A stretch of DNA of 64,000 nt from Pomphorhynchus laevis (GCA_012934845.2 WNNJ02000715.1:43007-107006); one strand, 5' to 3'. Shown: positions 10,651 to 23,108, counted from the first letter of the stretch. Numbers and translations are program-made. The notes: a model not told the origin generated them from the letters alone.

Positions 10651-13414
10651 TCTACTGGGTGTATGTGACGTTACAGTCGAGTACATGGAACAGAATCTTG
10701 TTTTACCAGTAATTGTCGTAGAAAATCAGGATACGCAACCATTGTTTGGAATTCCATGGATTTTAGCTATGACCTTCGGCATGCCGCCTGTTGTGTTATT
10801 TTGTCAAAGAAAGCTGAGTGCACTGTAAACAATTTAACACAATGGGAACGAAAATCTTAAATTATCCAATGTGTTGGGTAAATATGGCGTCATATTTAGT
10901 GATGGCATAGGCATCATTAAGGAGTTTCAACGTAAGATCGCTGTTATACATGACTTGAAACCAATTCGATGGCCATGTAGAAGAATTCCTTTGCCACTGA
11001 GGGCAAGATCAATCTAAGAAATCGAAAGGATGATTAAGGAATGAACTTTGGTCAAAGTACAGACATAATATGTAAGCTGAGCCACACCGCTGGTTGTGGT
11101 ACGCAAAAAAAAGACGGAGGTATTTGATTGTGTGCCTATTTTCGAGTCACAATAAATCCTCATATTAAGGAGGAAAGGTATGAAATACCTACATTTCACA
11201 GTATCGCAAGTCAGATAATAAAAGGAAATATATATTCACAAATTGACTTAAAAAATGCCTATTAACAAATGGAAGTGTGTGTGCCGAAAGCCATGTTTTA
11301 CTAGCCGTATCTACACTGTTGGGGTACTTTAAATTTACGAAGTTGCTATTCGGAATTGTATCAGCTTCTGCTTTTTCCAGAAATATATAGATAATCTACT
11401 TCGAGGGATTAATGGAGTAGCTACCTACTTAGTTGACATATTGATTACGAGTAGAGATGAACAAGAAGATCTTAGGAATTTAGAAAACGTTCTAAGTAGA
11501 CTTCAATATGCTGGGGTTAAAGTACATGGTCCTAAATATGTATTCTTAAAAGATCGAATAAACTTTCTGGGGCTTATATTATGCAAAGGAGACATTCAAC
11601 CCGATAAAAAACGACTTGATGCTATCATAGAAATGCCCAGTCCAATATGTCGAAAACAACTATGATAATTCCTGGGTATGGTCAACTATGTGCAACGATT
11701 ATTCCACACTTACAAAGCATAAGTTACCCGCTTTATCAATTGATAGGCCTAAAACAAAAATGGTATAGGAATGGAGACTTTAACAAACACTTATAGAATG
11801 TGAAGAACGCACTACTACAATGGAGATCAACTGTACCACATGACTTGAATAAACCATTATTTGTTATGACCGATGCTAGTGTGTACGGTTTAGAAGCTGT
11901 TTTGGCTCATAAGAACTTGTCAGGAGAGTTACTACCAATTCAATTTGTATCACGGATCCTCACAAAGGTAGAACAGAATTACGCCACGATAGATTGGGAT
12001 GTCTTAGTGGTGGTATACGCCATTAAGCGATTTCACGAGTTCTTCTGTGGACGGAATTTCACAATTCTGTTTGATCACAAGCAGCTCATGTTCATATTTG
12101 GAGAAAAACGAGAAATATCCAAAATGACCAATGATCGACTTGTACGATGGGCCGTGTTGCTTAGTCAATACAACTACAAGATAAAGTATATTGCGGGTAC
12201 ACAAAATTATTATGCCGATATCTTTTCAAGACTTCCCGTTTGAGATCCAAAATATCCAAGTGATGTACCAGATCAATATCTTAACCTCATTCGTTCAGAG
12301 GCGTTAAACGAATCACATCTTAATATGAATTCACTACAAAAAGAAACACGAAATAATCCTTTACTATCAAAAGTTCTTTGTTATATACGATATGAATGGC
12401 CATCCAAGGAAATCAAGAAAATAATGATATTCAAAAATCGAAAATCAGAATTGCATTCAGAAGATTCAATATTAATGTGGTTGGATAGGATTATAATCCC
12501 AAAGAGCTAGAGATTGGAGGTAATACAATGGCTGCACTCAGGTCACACTGGTAAGATAGCTTCAAAATAACTTTGTAAGGCTTACGTCTGATGGTCCGGT
12601 ATTGATGCTGAGGTAGAACTATCAGTTAAAAGATGTAATGAATGTCAAAGACATCGGATATCAAATATACCTGCACAACCATTGTATATGTGGGACGTAC
12701 CTACTGAACCTTGCCAAAGATTACACATAGATATTGCAGGCCCTTGTAAAAAATCATACTGGTTAGTATTAGTTGATGCGGGCACGAGGTGGCCAGAAGT
12801 GTTGCCCATATTAAAAACTACCAATAATGCTATAATTAACCGTTTGTCGCAAATGTTTGCGCGCTTTGGAATCCCTAAAATATTGTCAGTGATAACGGGC
12901 CTCAATTCCGTTTATATGAATTTGAACAGTATTACAAAAATAACGCCATTCAACATGTCAAAACGACACCTTATAACCCACAGTTTAATGGATTAGCTGA
13001 ACGATTTATCCGCACCTTCAAGTAAATATTTTTGATCACGACGGACCATTAGACAAAAGAAGAAAGCACCAATTTTTGCTCACATACAGAAATACGCCAA
13101 ATTCGACAACCGGGAAAGAGCCTTCGAGAATGATGATGGGGCGCCGTCTACCAGTACTTTTCGATCGAATATGTAAACAATCAAAAGAAATAACACAAAA
13201 AAGAAATCAAATACAGAAACAATATAAGAACACGAAAGCTAAATATCGTAAATTTGTACCCGGCCAGCAAGTTTTGACACGGAGCGCTGATCAAAATAAA
13301 GATTGGATTGGCACAACAATTATGAATATGACAGGATGGCAATCATACCGTATAAGGGATGATACCTTGATTCTAAAACACGGAAATATGATTAGAACAG
13401 ATGCAAGCTATTAA
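10651..13414 (+). pseudogene. pol-like region (protease, RT, RNase H, integrase) of the Gypsy-type fossil
   Basis: In order: an aspartic-protease-like end (near 10660-10790); reverse transcriptase pieces (about 10920-11660); RNase H (11800-12240, with VMTDASVYGLEAVLAH and the DHKQL motif); an integrase zinc-binding and core region (about 12530-13020, with HIDIAGP); and a C-terminal module to 13414 (VPGQQVL, then a WQSYRI-type stretch). The order RT-RNase H-integrase is that of Ty3/Gypsy. The region is broken in multiple places. Confidence 0.8.
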
Positions 13415-13702
13415 GGTAATCCACTAACGACGTCAACACCGAACAAATCATATGGAGATAAAAATAAGGTCGAAATCATAACACTGGACACTAAAGAAGT
13501 GACAGATCCTACCGACAACAGACATACGGAAAATTTGAGATATCACAAAGAACTCAGCGATAATGAAATAAATGATGACAATCACTTTAAATCTTATATG
13601 ATCACGATGAGAACGGAAAATAATGATACGGAGGGATCACAAAGGTACGATCTGCGGAATCAATTGAAGGTCGATTATATACGTTTCTTCAGGAGGGAGA
13701 AG
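13415..13702 (+). other. 3' end of the Gypsy-type internal region
   Basis: Holds a short charged reading frame and the polypurine tract immediately before the 3' LTR. No further domain is recognised. Confidence 0.5.
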
Positions 13703-13871
13703 ATGTAAAGAATGGGCTGTTGCATTTGTGTGTAGCGAACGCTTACACATATAAGAGAGTTATATGGGATTCGCAGTGCAATCGTACACATATAAGAGAT
13801 TATCTATAAACGTTTAATAGCTTTTTCGTTGGACGTTGGTTTAAAAACAAGCTTCATCTATGTCTGTTACA
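13703..13871 (+). repeat. 3' LTR of the Gypsy-type fossil
   Basis: Begins atgtaaagaatgggctg after the purine tract and ends tctgttaca before the target copy atag. It lacks a segment that is present in the 5' LTR (roughly 7050-7125). Confidence 0.8.
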
Positions 13872-14505
13872 ATAGGGAATGAGAGCCTGACCAAATTTAA
13901 TTTCTAACTCTTTCTGCAAACAACCGAAAGCACTTCGACTCTCTACAAAGGTCGCATTTACGATTCCACTCCGACAAAACTCAAGATCCTAGCTAAAATG
14001 CTACACGTTACCAATATCTCGACTTCCTTCAGGTAAGTTTTCTCGAATGAATACTAGAGTTCTAGATATAGGCTCCAGCTGAGTAGAAACAGGACGAGTA
14101 TTACTCGTCTTAATTCCTCTCAGGCTTCCTTCTGGAAGTTATACAAGAAGTTTGTCTGCTGGCGGGAGAAAGCATCAGGATGGATTGGTAGCGTAGGCTT
14201 TGATAGAGTTTTGTAGGAGTCACTAGTCCTACATAATTATGGAGCCACACTTTCTCCCCAGCCAATCCTAACTTTGGATGACTTCAGGAGAAGGGGCTTA
14301 TGTGTTACGGATATCCTTAACTCCTGGGACCCACTTCCGGGCAACTCCAGAAACGTCGCTCTATTCTATTTTCGGGGTTGTCAGCTTTTGACAGCCGATC
14401 AAATAAGAGAAGTGACCCTCACGATGCTGTTAGCCAGACCATCCAATATTGCTGGCATCAATTTTAGCCGTTGTATATTTTTACCTAAGCATAAATCGTA
14501 TTGCG
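13872..14505 (+). mobile_element. LINE copy A (family 1), 3' piece
   Basis: Resumes the LINE interrupted at 7019. It contains YKGRIYDSTPTKLKILAKML, then DDFRRRGLCVTDILNSW and the start of the RT (FLPKHKS). It stops abruptly near 14500, where a second LINE copy begins in the ORF1 region. The core RT is absent, so it is not functional. Confidence 0.75.
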
Positions 14506-14508
14506 TGT

Positions 14509-16905
14509 TCTACAGTGAATAAATTCAGGCAATATAAGATATTCTTCGATGGTAATATATCTGAGTTCGGAACGATTATATTTAAGCCGATTTTGCCTCA
14601 GCCAAGATTACTAATATCCTCATAGATCTTGAGGACGATGATTTTATTCAGCTTGACAAGCTATACTGTTTGAAGGAAATCAAGTTTTTAAAAAGAAACA
14701 TGCTACGATTTTTATCGCTTTTAGTAACACCAATCGACGTCGCCCTGGTGATATCTAATTCAAACCACAACCCTTTCCATAGGACAAACTTAGTTTTTAT
14801 TTTAATTTCCGTGGATAACATGATGTATCTTCACTGTCAAAACTGCAATCGTTTGGACACTGGAGAGTCTTTATGTGAATCTGATAAACGCTGCCCTAGC
14901 TTCTGTGATTATGGCGCACACGGTGAAGAAGCATGACCCAATTCGAATGTCATTTACAAGTATTCAAACTGCAAAAAAGACAACCCAGCTCGGTCTAGGA
15001 AGTGTAAACACTTTAAAGATTATAAAAATCGCCATATAGGAGGTTCTACGTTTGCTATTTATTTCTCTCAATTAGCTAAAACAACATTTGTTTGATAAAG
15101 ATGAAATCCATAAAATAATCTAAATGAAAAATCGTGAAACAATTTCACAAATGAAAAAACTGGTCTCTGATTTAGTTTCGATGATATTTTCTCAACCAAA
15201 TATTGATAATACAAATAGCAGTTATCAAGAATTCTCCTACTTCTAACAAAACAACTCCTACAAATTCGAACTCTATTAAATTGACTATGAAAGGAAAACA
15301 TTGGGTAAATAACTCACCGAATTTAAAGGGAAATGATGAAAATACACTCACTAGTTATGCTAAGTCTGTGTCTGGAAAGGGGAACCTTCCCAGCTCTGGA
15401 ACCTAGTAGTTGGTTTGTTTTCTAGCCCGCTTATCAACACAATAGGAAGTAGTCAGGATCCGTTTTCACTGAACATCATTCAGTGGAACCCGGATGTGGG
15501 TGCATCTGCCCTAAGTCTTTTATCTGTTAAGATGCATATGCTATAGTCCTTTAGGAGACTAGATCGATTCGGTTTTCCCGGGACATTACTCGATTTATTT
15601 CAAAGCACATAACCGTACACTTTACTCCTTACATACCCCATCTCAATCCTCTTCATCTCAAGGTCTTCTAAACTTAGTCAAGAACCACTCAAGATCATCC
15701 GTCTTGTTGAAATATTCTTGTCCAGCCATGCCTTGTTTAGCTATGACACTAAAAATAACAGTAAATGTATCAGCATAGCCAATATTTATTTTTAGCAAGA
15801 GAGATTTCCAAGAACCGTAACCTTCTAGATGAGATATTAGGTAGCGGATATGACATGATACTTGGTGACTTTAACGATAGAATCCTACCTTTCTTCCCAA
15901 GCTACCGTGATTCTGTCGACTTCCTATAAAGGTCAAAGTTTCAATCCCACTCCGATAACACTCAAGGTCCTTGCTAACATGATACACCTTCCCAATCTCT
16001 CCGTTTCTCTTCGACAGGCCTTACGAAATAATACTAGAGTTCTAGGTTTAGACTCCAGTTGTGTAGAGATTAGGCGAGCATCGCTCGCATTAATCTTTCC
16101 CAGTCTTCCCTTTGGAAGATATTAAAGAAGGAAATGTTTGTTTGCTGGAAGGAGAAAGTATCGGGTTAGATTGATAGCATAGGTATTGTTGAAGTCTTTG
16201 AGGAGTCACTAGTCCATTACAATTATGGATCCACTCAATCTTCCCAACCAATCCCACCTTGGGGGGCTTCAGGAATAGGGACTTATATGTTATAGATATC
16301 CTGAATTTCTAGGGTTGAAATCCGAGTACCTCCGAAACCCGATCGCCACTCTCCACTCGTATCTGTCAGCTTTTGACAGACAGTCATAAAAAGGAGGTCG
16401 CTATTACAATGCTTTTATCTTCCGATCAATCAGGCGTCGATATTAGCCGGAGAATTTTTTACCAAATGAAAAGTCTGTCTCTTGTCCTAAAGATATAAGT
16501 TCATCTCGATTCAAAACTTACTAATCTCCATCTATGAGAAACCGCATGCCCGTAAAATCCGCAACCATCTCACTCGGCGGAAGCTAAACCCATCAGGTTT
16601 TCATGGGTTTGTGAATGATCGTTCATTTCATTCAGCCATCAATAAAGTGCATAAGTTTTGCCACGAAAATAGAAATAAGCTTGATGTATCTATCTTTCTT
16701 GACTTTTCTGACGCATTCAACCGCATCTCCATTCCTTTTTTATCTGTTTTCTAAGGTCCCTCGGGTTGCCGGCAAGAATTGTTAACAGGGTGGAGATACT
16801 GCTGTACACTAAGCAAATTGTTACGATGATGATCCTGATGCACGTCAGTTCTACCCTATTACGAGGGTGCCCCAAGGCTCCTGACTCTCACCCAAAAACG
16901 CGTCT
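14509..16905 (+). mobile_element. LINE copy B (family 1), decayed, with ORF1 and ORF2 remains
   Basis: The ORF1 remnant runs from 14509 to about 15400. It aligns with the ORF1 at 30518-31712, including the knuckle region YLHCQNCNRLDTGESL, later SRKCKHFKDYK, and a basic C-terminus. ORF2 follows from about 15470 (DPFSLNIIQWN) with endonuclease pieces (ISIANIYF, ILGDFNDRI). It then skips directly to the linker region near 15885, so an internal deletion has removed the end of the endonuclease. RT fragments continue to 16900 (ISRRIF, GLPARIVNRVEILLYTK). Stops and frame shifts are frequent, so this is an old copy. Confidence 0.75.
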
Positions 16906-17575
16906 ACCGTTGTTGAAGTTTGTCGTAACACATAGGATGACTGGACATACGTAGCAACTTTAAATATTGCGAGAATAATTCGGTTCTATTTCTTGGTCTG
17001 ATGATGATATATAGAATGCTGCCTGGTGTTTATGCCTCTTAATGAGGGAAACATAGTGATTTATTTATGAGTACACCAGTGAGTGTCCCAGGGCAGGTGT
17101 AACAACAGATTATATTTTATATATTTGTACACTTGAAAGTGTCCCTGTAAAACAGCATTTCTATAAAAAGGAATTTAGTGCCTGATGTATGGTTATATTG
17201 CAATAGGCACTGTCATGCACAGAGCTCATGCTAAATTATCTCTGATAATTCAGATCAAGGGTACTTCTGCTTTTCGAGATTTGAACACAGTTTAAGCGTG
17301 CGTTAAGGTGTCTATGGATGATTATTAAAGTCACGGTAGTGGAGAGCTTCGTTAGAGTTAAACGCGTTCCGTTGCTGAAGTTTCTCGTCAGACATAATAT
17401 GACTGAACACGTAGTGACTTTGAATATTTTATGAATAATTCGTTTCTATTTCTTGGTCTCATGAGTATAAAATGATGCCTGGTGTTTATGCCTCCATCTG
17501 AGGAAAACATTGATTTATTTATGAGTACACCATTGGGTGTCCCATGGCAGGTGTAACAACAAATTATATTTAGAT
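16900..17575. repeat. Direct repeat pair of about 200 bp
   Basis: Sequence starting acgcgt...ccgttg at 16900 recurs at 17364. It shares gaagttt, tttctatttcttggtct, cctggtgtttatgcctc, a tttatttatgagtacacc block and caggtgtaacaac. The copies end near 17115 and 17570. A third partial motif (tttgtacacttgaaagtgtccct) lies at 17132. Unidentified; they could be termini of a small element. Confidence 0.6.
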
Positions 17576-17579
17576 CTTG

Positions 17580-18084
17580 TGTATTATCTCCACCCAAAAA
17601 TTTGACTGATAAGAATTTGGCTAGTGTTATTGAATAAGCAATAACCCCGGAAATTTGACTGATAAGTTTCAATTAATTAAACAAAGTGTACACCGTTTGT
17701 CGAGTACCAGCGTTATAGGATATCCCCTCGTTGATCGTGCAGCCCGGATGCACATTGATGCAGACTTGGCCATAACGATGCTTATTTTGGAACGCAATTT
17801 TCTTATCAGATCAATATAATTAAAAAATTAAAAGGATAATAATTCTAAATAATAATAAATAATGTCAAGAATGATATAAATGATAGTAATGTCAAGCGAT
17901 TGTTGGACAAATATGTTGAGAAAAAGGTCAGCTATATTTTGAATAGAATGGATGTTGAGTATACCAATGCGATACGAGCGAGAATCGGAATTACCCAGTG
18001 ATCGGCGCGAGGAAGAGAAACTGATCGCCTTCGAAATTTCGGACGATTGTGGACAACTTAAAATTTTCCTTTAAATTAGTTGAT
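17580..18084. other. Unassigned stretch, partly less AT-rich
   Basis: No gene is seen. Patches at 17700-17800 and 17955-18060 are richer in GC than their surroundings and may be transposon scraps, but no family is recognised. Confidence 0.35.
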
Positions 18085-19235
18085 AATCAAATAAGCTAAC
18101 TGAGTCTACGTATTTAATATAATTATAAAATAATAAATAAATAAATAAAAATAAATAAATAAAAATAAATCATAATAATATGTACACAGGATTGTACTTG
18201 TAAACCAGGATATTCACTGTTTATGATAGATAAATACATACTTTAAAATGTGTTAAATAATTAATTTGATTATAAAACAATTATACAAAGGAAAGAAATA
18301 TCCTTTATTTCATTCATTCTTCCTTTACACTCTATCCTTTATCTTCATCTTTCATTTATTTTTGTATTATTGATTTATTATATTTTTCTCTCCTCAACGT
18401 TTGAATTTTGTTTAATTCTAATTCATGCAGTCTGCTGTGACAATATCAATATCTTCTGCGTATTGATGACATATTGATTACGATTTTGACATATTATAGT
18501 CAAAACGTTTGAACAAAAAATATGACATCAGCAAAGCTTCGATATTTAAGTAATCAAATCAGCTAACTGAGTCTACGTATTTAATATAATTGTAAAATAA
18601 ACAAAACATAATAATGCTAAATCAAAATTTAATAATTAAATAATAAAATTAATAATTGTTTTTAGATTTTCTATAATTTAAATCAAGTTATTTTTACTAA
18701 TAAATAACAGACGATGCATAAGAATAAAGATTAGAGGTCATCAGAAGAAACTGATAAATGTTTTAATTAAAATGTGCTTGCAAGTTACACTCAACGGATC
18801 AAATCAGCTAATTGAGTCTACGTATTTAATATAATTATAAAATAAACAAAACATAATAATGCTAAATCAAAATTTAATAATTAAATAATAAAATAAATAA
18901 TTTGTTATAAGATTTTTTATAATTTGAATAAAGTTAAAATAAAAAATTGAAATTTAAAACAAACGTCATTTTAATGAATTGACTAATAAATGACAGACAT
19001 TATATTAGAATAAAGATTAGAGGTTATCGGGAGAAATAAATCGAATCAAAAAATATAGATAGATTATATATTATAGACTGGACTTATATTCACGACTGAA
19101 AGTCGTGAATATAAGTCCATTATATAAATCAAATCAGCTAACTGAGTATACGTATTTAATATAATTATAAAATAAACAAAACATAATAATGCTAAATCAA
19201 AATTTAATAATTAAATAATAAAATAAATAATTGTT
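18085..19235. repeat. Four copies of a 95-110 bp interspersed repeat
   Basis: The core reads agctaactgagtctacgta followed by an A/T-rich tail containing acataataatgctaaatc. Copies start at 18085 (shorter), 18552, 18797 and 19127. A second shared block (agaataaagattagaggt) follows the second and third copies at 18722 and 19009. The copies at 18552 and 18797 are therefore part of a tandem unit of about 245 bp. Confidence 0.75.
19080..19118. repeat. Hairpin, 18-bp perfect arms, 3-nt loop
   Basis: Left arm ggacttatattcacgact (19080-19097), loop gaa, right arm 19101-19118. It lies between two copies of the 18-19 kb repeat. Confidence 0.9.
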
Positions 19236-19850
19236 TGATTTTGAACGGTGAAAATAAAACGTAAAAGAAATATTATGTAACAACGGTTTAATTTGCTAGT
19301 CAGTTAGAGTAAGTAGTTCAATTATTATCTATTTAATTGCCATTATTATATGATATCATTCTCATATCAATCTTGATTGCTCTGCGAAGAGATTATTAAT
19401 TGTTCATTGAAAATTGATAAATCTATTCTTACTATATTCTTGTTTACAAAATGCATTTGTTATATTGCCATTTATATGCATTTTTAATTGACGGAATTAT
19501 TTTAACATCACGAGAAATTATTGTTATTTAGAACAAGACAATCACACATTAAACTTAATTTTGTTTGTTTTGAATATTTTTATCAACACATTCTCGAGGT
19601 AAACAGTGATTTTAACAGTTTTATATTAAAATATAATTCGTATTAAAATGAATATGAAAATTAAATTTAATATAGTCTTATATAATAGATATAATTTTAT
19701 AGTAATATGCTTTACTAATTTTACAATATTGAACTCATTTGATTAATGCATTGCTCAAAGTTTGAATTTGTTTGTATATTTAATATTAATTAGATTTGAT
19801 ATACAAATATATTGATCTCCTCAAAATAAAGGTTTTTTTAAATAAACTAA
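19236..19850. other. AT-rich non-coding DNA
   Basis: No gene, repeat or element recognised on either strand. Confidence 0.4.
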
Positions 19851-20240
19851 AAGCGGGTTCAAGGTGTGAACCAAACTGGACTTGTGAAGGGATGCCATAC
19901 GATATACGCCATTCACACTTTAAAGCAGTTTACGGAAAACACAGCGAAAAACTTAAGCCACTAAATATTGCCTTTCTTGACCTCCAAAAGGCGTTCAATA
20001 GAGTACCCAGGAACGTTATCTAGTTCGCATTAAGAATACATAATGTGCCAGAGGAGATGGTTGAGTGGGTAAAGATCCTCTACACGCACTCGGTGAGTAA
20101 AGTGAAATCCGCCGCTGTACTGTCACATCATTCCAAATAAGTGTAGGGTACACCAAGGATCCGTTTTATCAGCCCTCCTGTTCATCCTGGTCATGAATGC
20201 AATCACTAGCGACCTACAATGGCATGTTCCGTGACAGATT
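19851..20240 (+). mobile_element. RTE-like LINE fragment (reverse transcriptase palm)
   Basis: Plus-strand reading gives RHSHFKAVYGKHSEKLKPLN, then AFLDLQKAFNRVPRNVI, then FALRIHNVPEEMVEWVKILY. This is RT motif A and following sequence of the RTE clade. In the usual FLDLEKAFDRVP the first catalytic Asp remains and the second Asp is Asn here. A stop interrupts after NVI, and the frame drifts after about 20110. No motif C (YADD) is present. It is a short dead piece. Confidence 0.75.
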
Positions 20241-20613
20241 TATAAGCAAACTTAGTGTTCAATATTAAATTGCATTCGGCTCACAAGTTTTATATTCATT
20301 TTTTAAAACAAACAGTCAATAAGGCGTCCTTTTCTTTTTTATTCAATCGGCTGTTTGTCATAATGAAGAAAAACAACATTTGTATTAGACATCCATCTCA
20401 ACAGTTACGCAATTTTAAAGTAGACTGAATTTGTTTTAACTTCAAATTGTAAAATATTTGCATAAACATGTTAAGTTTTAAGAATTAACTCTTTTTGTCT
20501 TTCTAAAATATTGTTTTAATGCTTTCATTGTTTTTATAAGATTTATACTGACTAAGTGTATAGCACATCTATACTGTATAGTAGATCTATAAAAGTTACC
20601 TTTACATTACATT

Positions 20614-21500
20614 TGATCCCTATTGTGTTATTCAAATGTTAGCTTGTCTTAATTTTGAAAGCAACTAAGAGTCAGTCAACTTTACATTTGTAGAATAGAC
20701 AAGAATTTCAACAATTTTAAATTGAATCACTTTATTTCCTTCGTTTGTTGTTCAAAGACAAAATTCGTGTATAACGTTGAAATAAAAAACGTAGAAAATT
20801 GTTGGTGAAAATTTACATCTATAAATATACGAGTTTTCCAGAGCGAGGATGAATATTTCTAAACCGTGATCAAGTCGTAGTCTGAATATTTTATCATTCT
20901 GATAGAAAATATTATAAGCCAAAAGTATTAGCTCAGTTTCTCGTCGTCTTTATTTTATTATCCCGACAATTATTATAGGCCGTAAGTATTGATATACGCA
21001 TGATCTCATAAATCACTTGAAATATTTCATATGGATTTAATGTATATTTAACCTTTTTGTATATTCAAATGTTAGCTTGTGATGCGTACTAAGAGAAATT
21101 TAACCTTAAAATGCAGAATAGGCTAGACGTAGTTAAAAAAATGTTTTTAACAAATTTTCATCAAATCATTTTATTTTCTTCGTTTGGTGTTTAAAGACAA
21201 AATGTGTGTATAAAGTTGAAATACAAAACGTAAAAAAGTATGTTGGTGACAATTTGTAGCTACATGAAAATGAGTTTCTAGCTATATATAACCTATATTT
21301 TCTATTTTACAAAATTTGTTGCTAAGTCGATATGAGTTTTTTTAGCGTGAAGATGAATTTTCCTAAACTAGACGGATCTAGACGTATCTAAATATTTTAT
21401 CATTATTATAGAAAATATTATAAGCCAAAAGTATAAATTCAGTTGTTCGTCATGATTATTTATTTTATCATCCTGACAATTATTATTGGCCGTAAGTACG
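20614..21500. repeat. Diverged tandem duplication of about 430 bp
   Basis: 20620-20985 and 21060-21500 share, in the same order, attcaaatgttagcttgt, a tttcttcgttt...caaagacaaaat block, tataagccaaaagtat and the closing acaattattat...ggccgtaagta. The second copy has an extra internal stretch. Non-coding. Confidence 0.7.
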
Positions 21501-22475
21501 AATTATCTTATCTTATTTTATATTTGAAACATTTCTTTTGAATTTACAGCATATTTAATTAAACAAATTCTCAACTTTATATTGCAGCTTTTAAATTTTA
21601 ATTTTTATCAATTGGATTAATTAAAAGTTAAAAGTATTTTCTACTTTGTCTATTTCTTAAATAAAGTATTTTCAAACTTAATTGAAATACCAATTTTATT
21701 TTTATTTAATGTTTGATTTTTCAAATAATCAAAATTTGTCTCTGAAATAAATTCCATTTAATTGTTAGAATTGCAAATGTATTACAATAAAACACTATGT
21801 ATTTTAAAAAAATACAATAAACGATTATCTTAATTAACATTTGTAATTCAGTAAATTAATTTGTTAGTTCCACACTAAAATCTGATATTTTCCTGATAGT
21901 ATGTTAAACAGCATCTTTACAAACTATTCTAATTAGAATTTAAATAACATTTTAATTGCTAATTTACAAATTTCCAATTATTTCATGATATTTTTAAAGA
22001 TGTAAAAAGAAGTTGGATGACTACTTTTATTATGAACTTTCAACTAAATTATCCAATAATGTGCATCAGTCCTGGCCCAACCAGGACTGATGTCCTGCCA
22101 CAAACAGAAGAATTTCAGCTCACAGTTGCAATCAAGTTAAATTAATTAAAGTGATGTTTGATTTTATTTGATAAAATATTTTATCTTTTAATGATAAAGA
22201 GTTAATGAAACATTTAGTTTAAAAATTAATAAAAATATATGTTAATGAATTATCGGGTCGAATTAGAATGAGAATATTTTTTAATCATAGGTGACCGTAG
22301 GTCATTATATGTCCGTAGGTCATTTATATGACCTACGGACATATAATTAATATTTTCAGTGGTTGTTACAAGATATAACCAGACACACCTGGTTATACTA
22401 GGTGTGCCTATATATACCACGGTATACCAGGTGTGCCTAGATATACCGTGGCAGGCACACCTACCACGAGCAACG
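21500..22475. other. Upstream non-coding DNA with a cluster of hairpins
   Basis: No gene. Holds perfect inverted repeats at 22065-22093 (12-bp arms, 5-nt loop) and 22304-22347 (20-bp arms, 4-nt loop), and a compound cluster at 22381-22465. In that cluster aggtgtgcct occurs twice directly and once inverted, and ccacggtata pairs with tataccgtgg. Confidence 0.7.
22304..22347. repeat. Hairpin, 20-bp perfect arms, 4-nt loop
   Basis: Left arm attatatgtccgtaggtcat (22304-22323), right arm 22328-22347. A partial direct copy of gtaggtcat lies just before it at 22297. Confidence 0.9.
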
Positions 22476-22479
22476 AAAT

Positions 22480-22550
22480 AACGTGCGATACCTAGAAAGA
22501 ATTGTTTATGCAGAAAGATGTCTTTTTCTCTATTACGTTTTCATTCTCAG
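22480..22550 (+). promoter_or_regulatory. Candidate untranslated first exon and splice donor of the LRR gene
   Basis: A strong donor, ctcag/gtaagg, sits at 22550/22551. The first coding exon at 22867 begins with ATG directly after an acceptor (ttttag), so an upstream untranslated exon is required. This is the best nearby donor. The transcription start is unknown. Confidence 0.4.
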
Positions 22551-22866
22551 GTAAGGGGACCGTTCTGAATCGTATAGCTGGAATGGTGGCATCTTAAAAA
22601 GGATGATGTACAACCAGGTAATGTGCGTCAGAGCACGGCGCCTTTCGTGCCCATGTTCGTCTTTACGCTTGATCGTGCGGATGAATGAACTAAAAGGCTC
22701 ATCAATGATAATTATATTTAGGTGTAATGTCTATAACATAGGCAAAATTCAATTAAAAATGTATTTCTTTATAATCTGAAATTTTTAATCTGGATTTATG
22801 TACTTTTAAACTAAATTAGAAGGAATTTGTATGGTACATTTTACTTTTAAACCATGTTAATTTTAG

Positions 22867-23108
22867 ATGCTTAGAGTATACTGTTGTTGGGTTATCACGT
22901 GCTTTGTTTTGCGAGCAGTGACTATTTCACATAAAGTGTGTGATCTGAGCAATAGAGGATTAACTGAGATTAAAGACATTATGAAACATGCTGATTCCGC
23001 TTTAACTACACCGAGTATAAAACAAATACAAAATCTTCAGTATTTACAAGACATTCATATGATTGCTGAAAGTTTAAAACATAACTATTCTTGGCAATGT
23101 GAAGAAAT
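22867..23108 (+). CDS. LRR gene, first coding exon (signal peptide and N-terminal region)
   Basis: Codes for 80 residues plus two bases. Residues 1-18 are hydrophobic (MLRVYCCWVITCFVL), a plausible signal peptide. Then come a lone Cys, DLSNRGLTEI, and a helical-looking segment ending SWQCEE. It lacks the usual four-Cys LRR N-cap. The ATG directly follows the acceptor at 22866. Donor at/gtaagt. Confidence 0.8.

Larger units (their letters stand above)
7020..13871 (+). mobile_element. Ty3/Gypsy-type LTR retrotransposon, broken fossil
   Basis: An LTR element lying inside LINE copy A. It has two LTRs, a primer-binding-type start (attggcgac near 9803), gag-, protease-, reverse transcriptase-, RNase H- and integrase-like regions in Gypsy order, and a purine-rich tract (aggagggagaag) just before the 3' LTR. 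The 4-bp duplication atag flanks it. The 5' LTR has itself been split by LINE copy C. The element is clearly broken at many places and inactive. Differences between its LTRs, including a segment missing from the 3' one, suggest it is not recent. The nested LINE shows that the element is older than that LINE insertion. Confidence 0.85.

Noticed and set aside
7020-13871. Gypsy-type element as an active element
   Set aside because: It is broken in many places, has unequal LTRs and a LINE inside one LTR; it is a fossil.
16900-17575. Direct repeats as LTRs of a small retroelement
   Set aside because: No primer-binding site, purine tract, target duplication or coding sequence could be seen between them.
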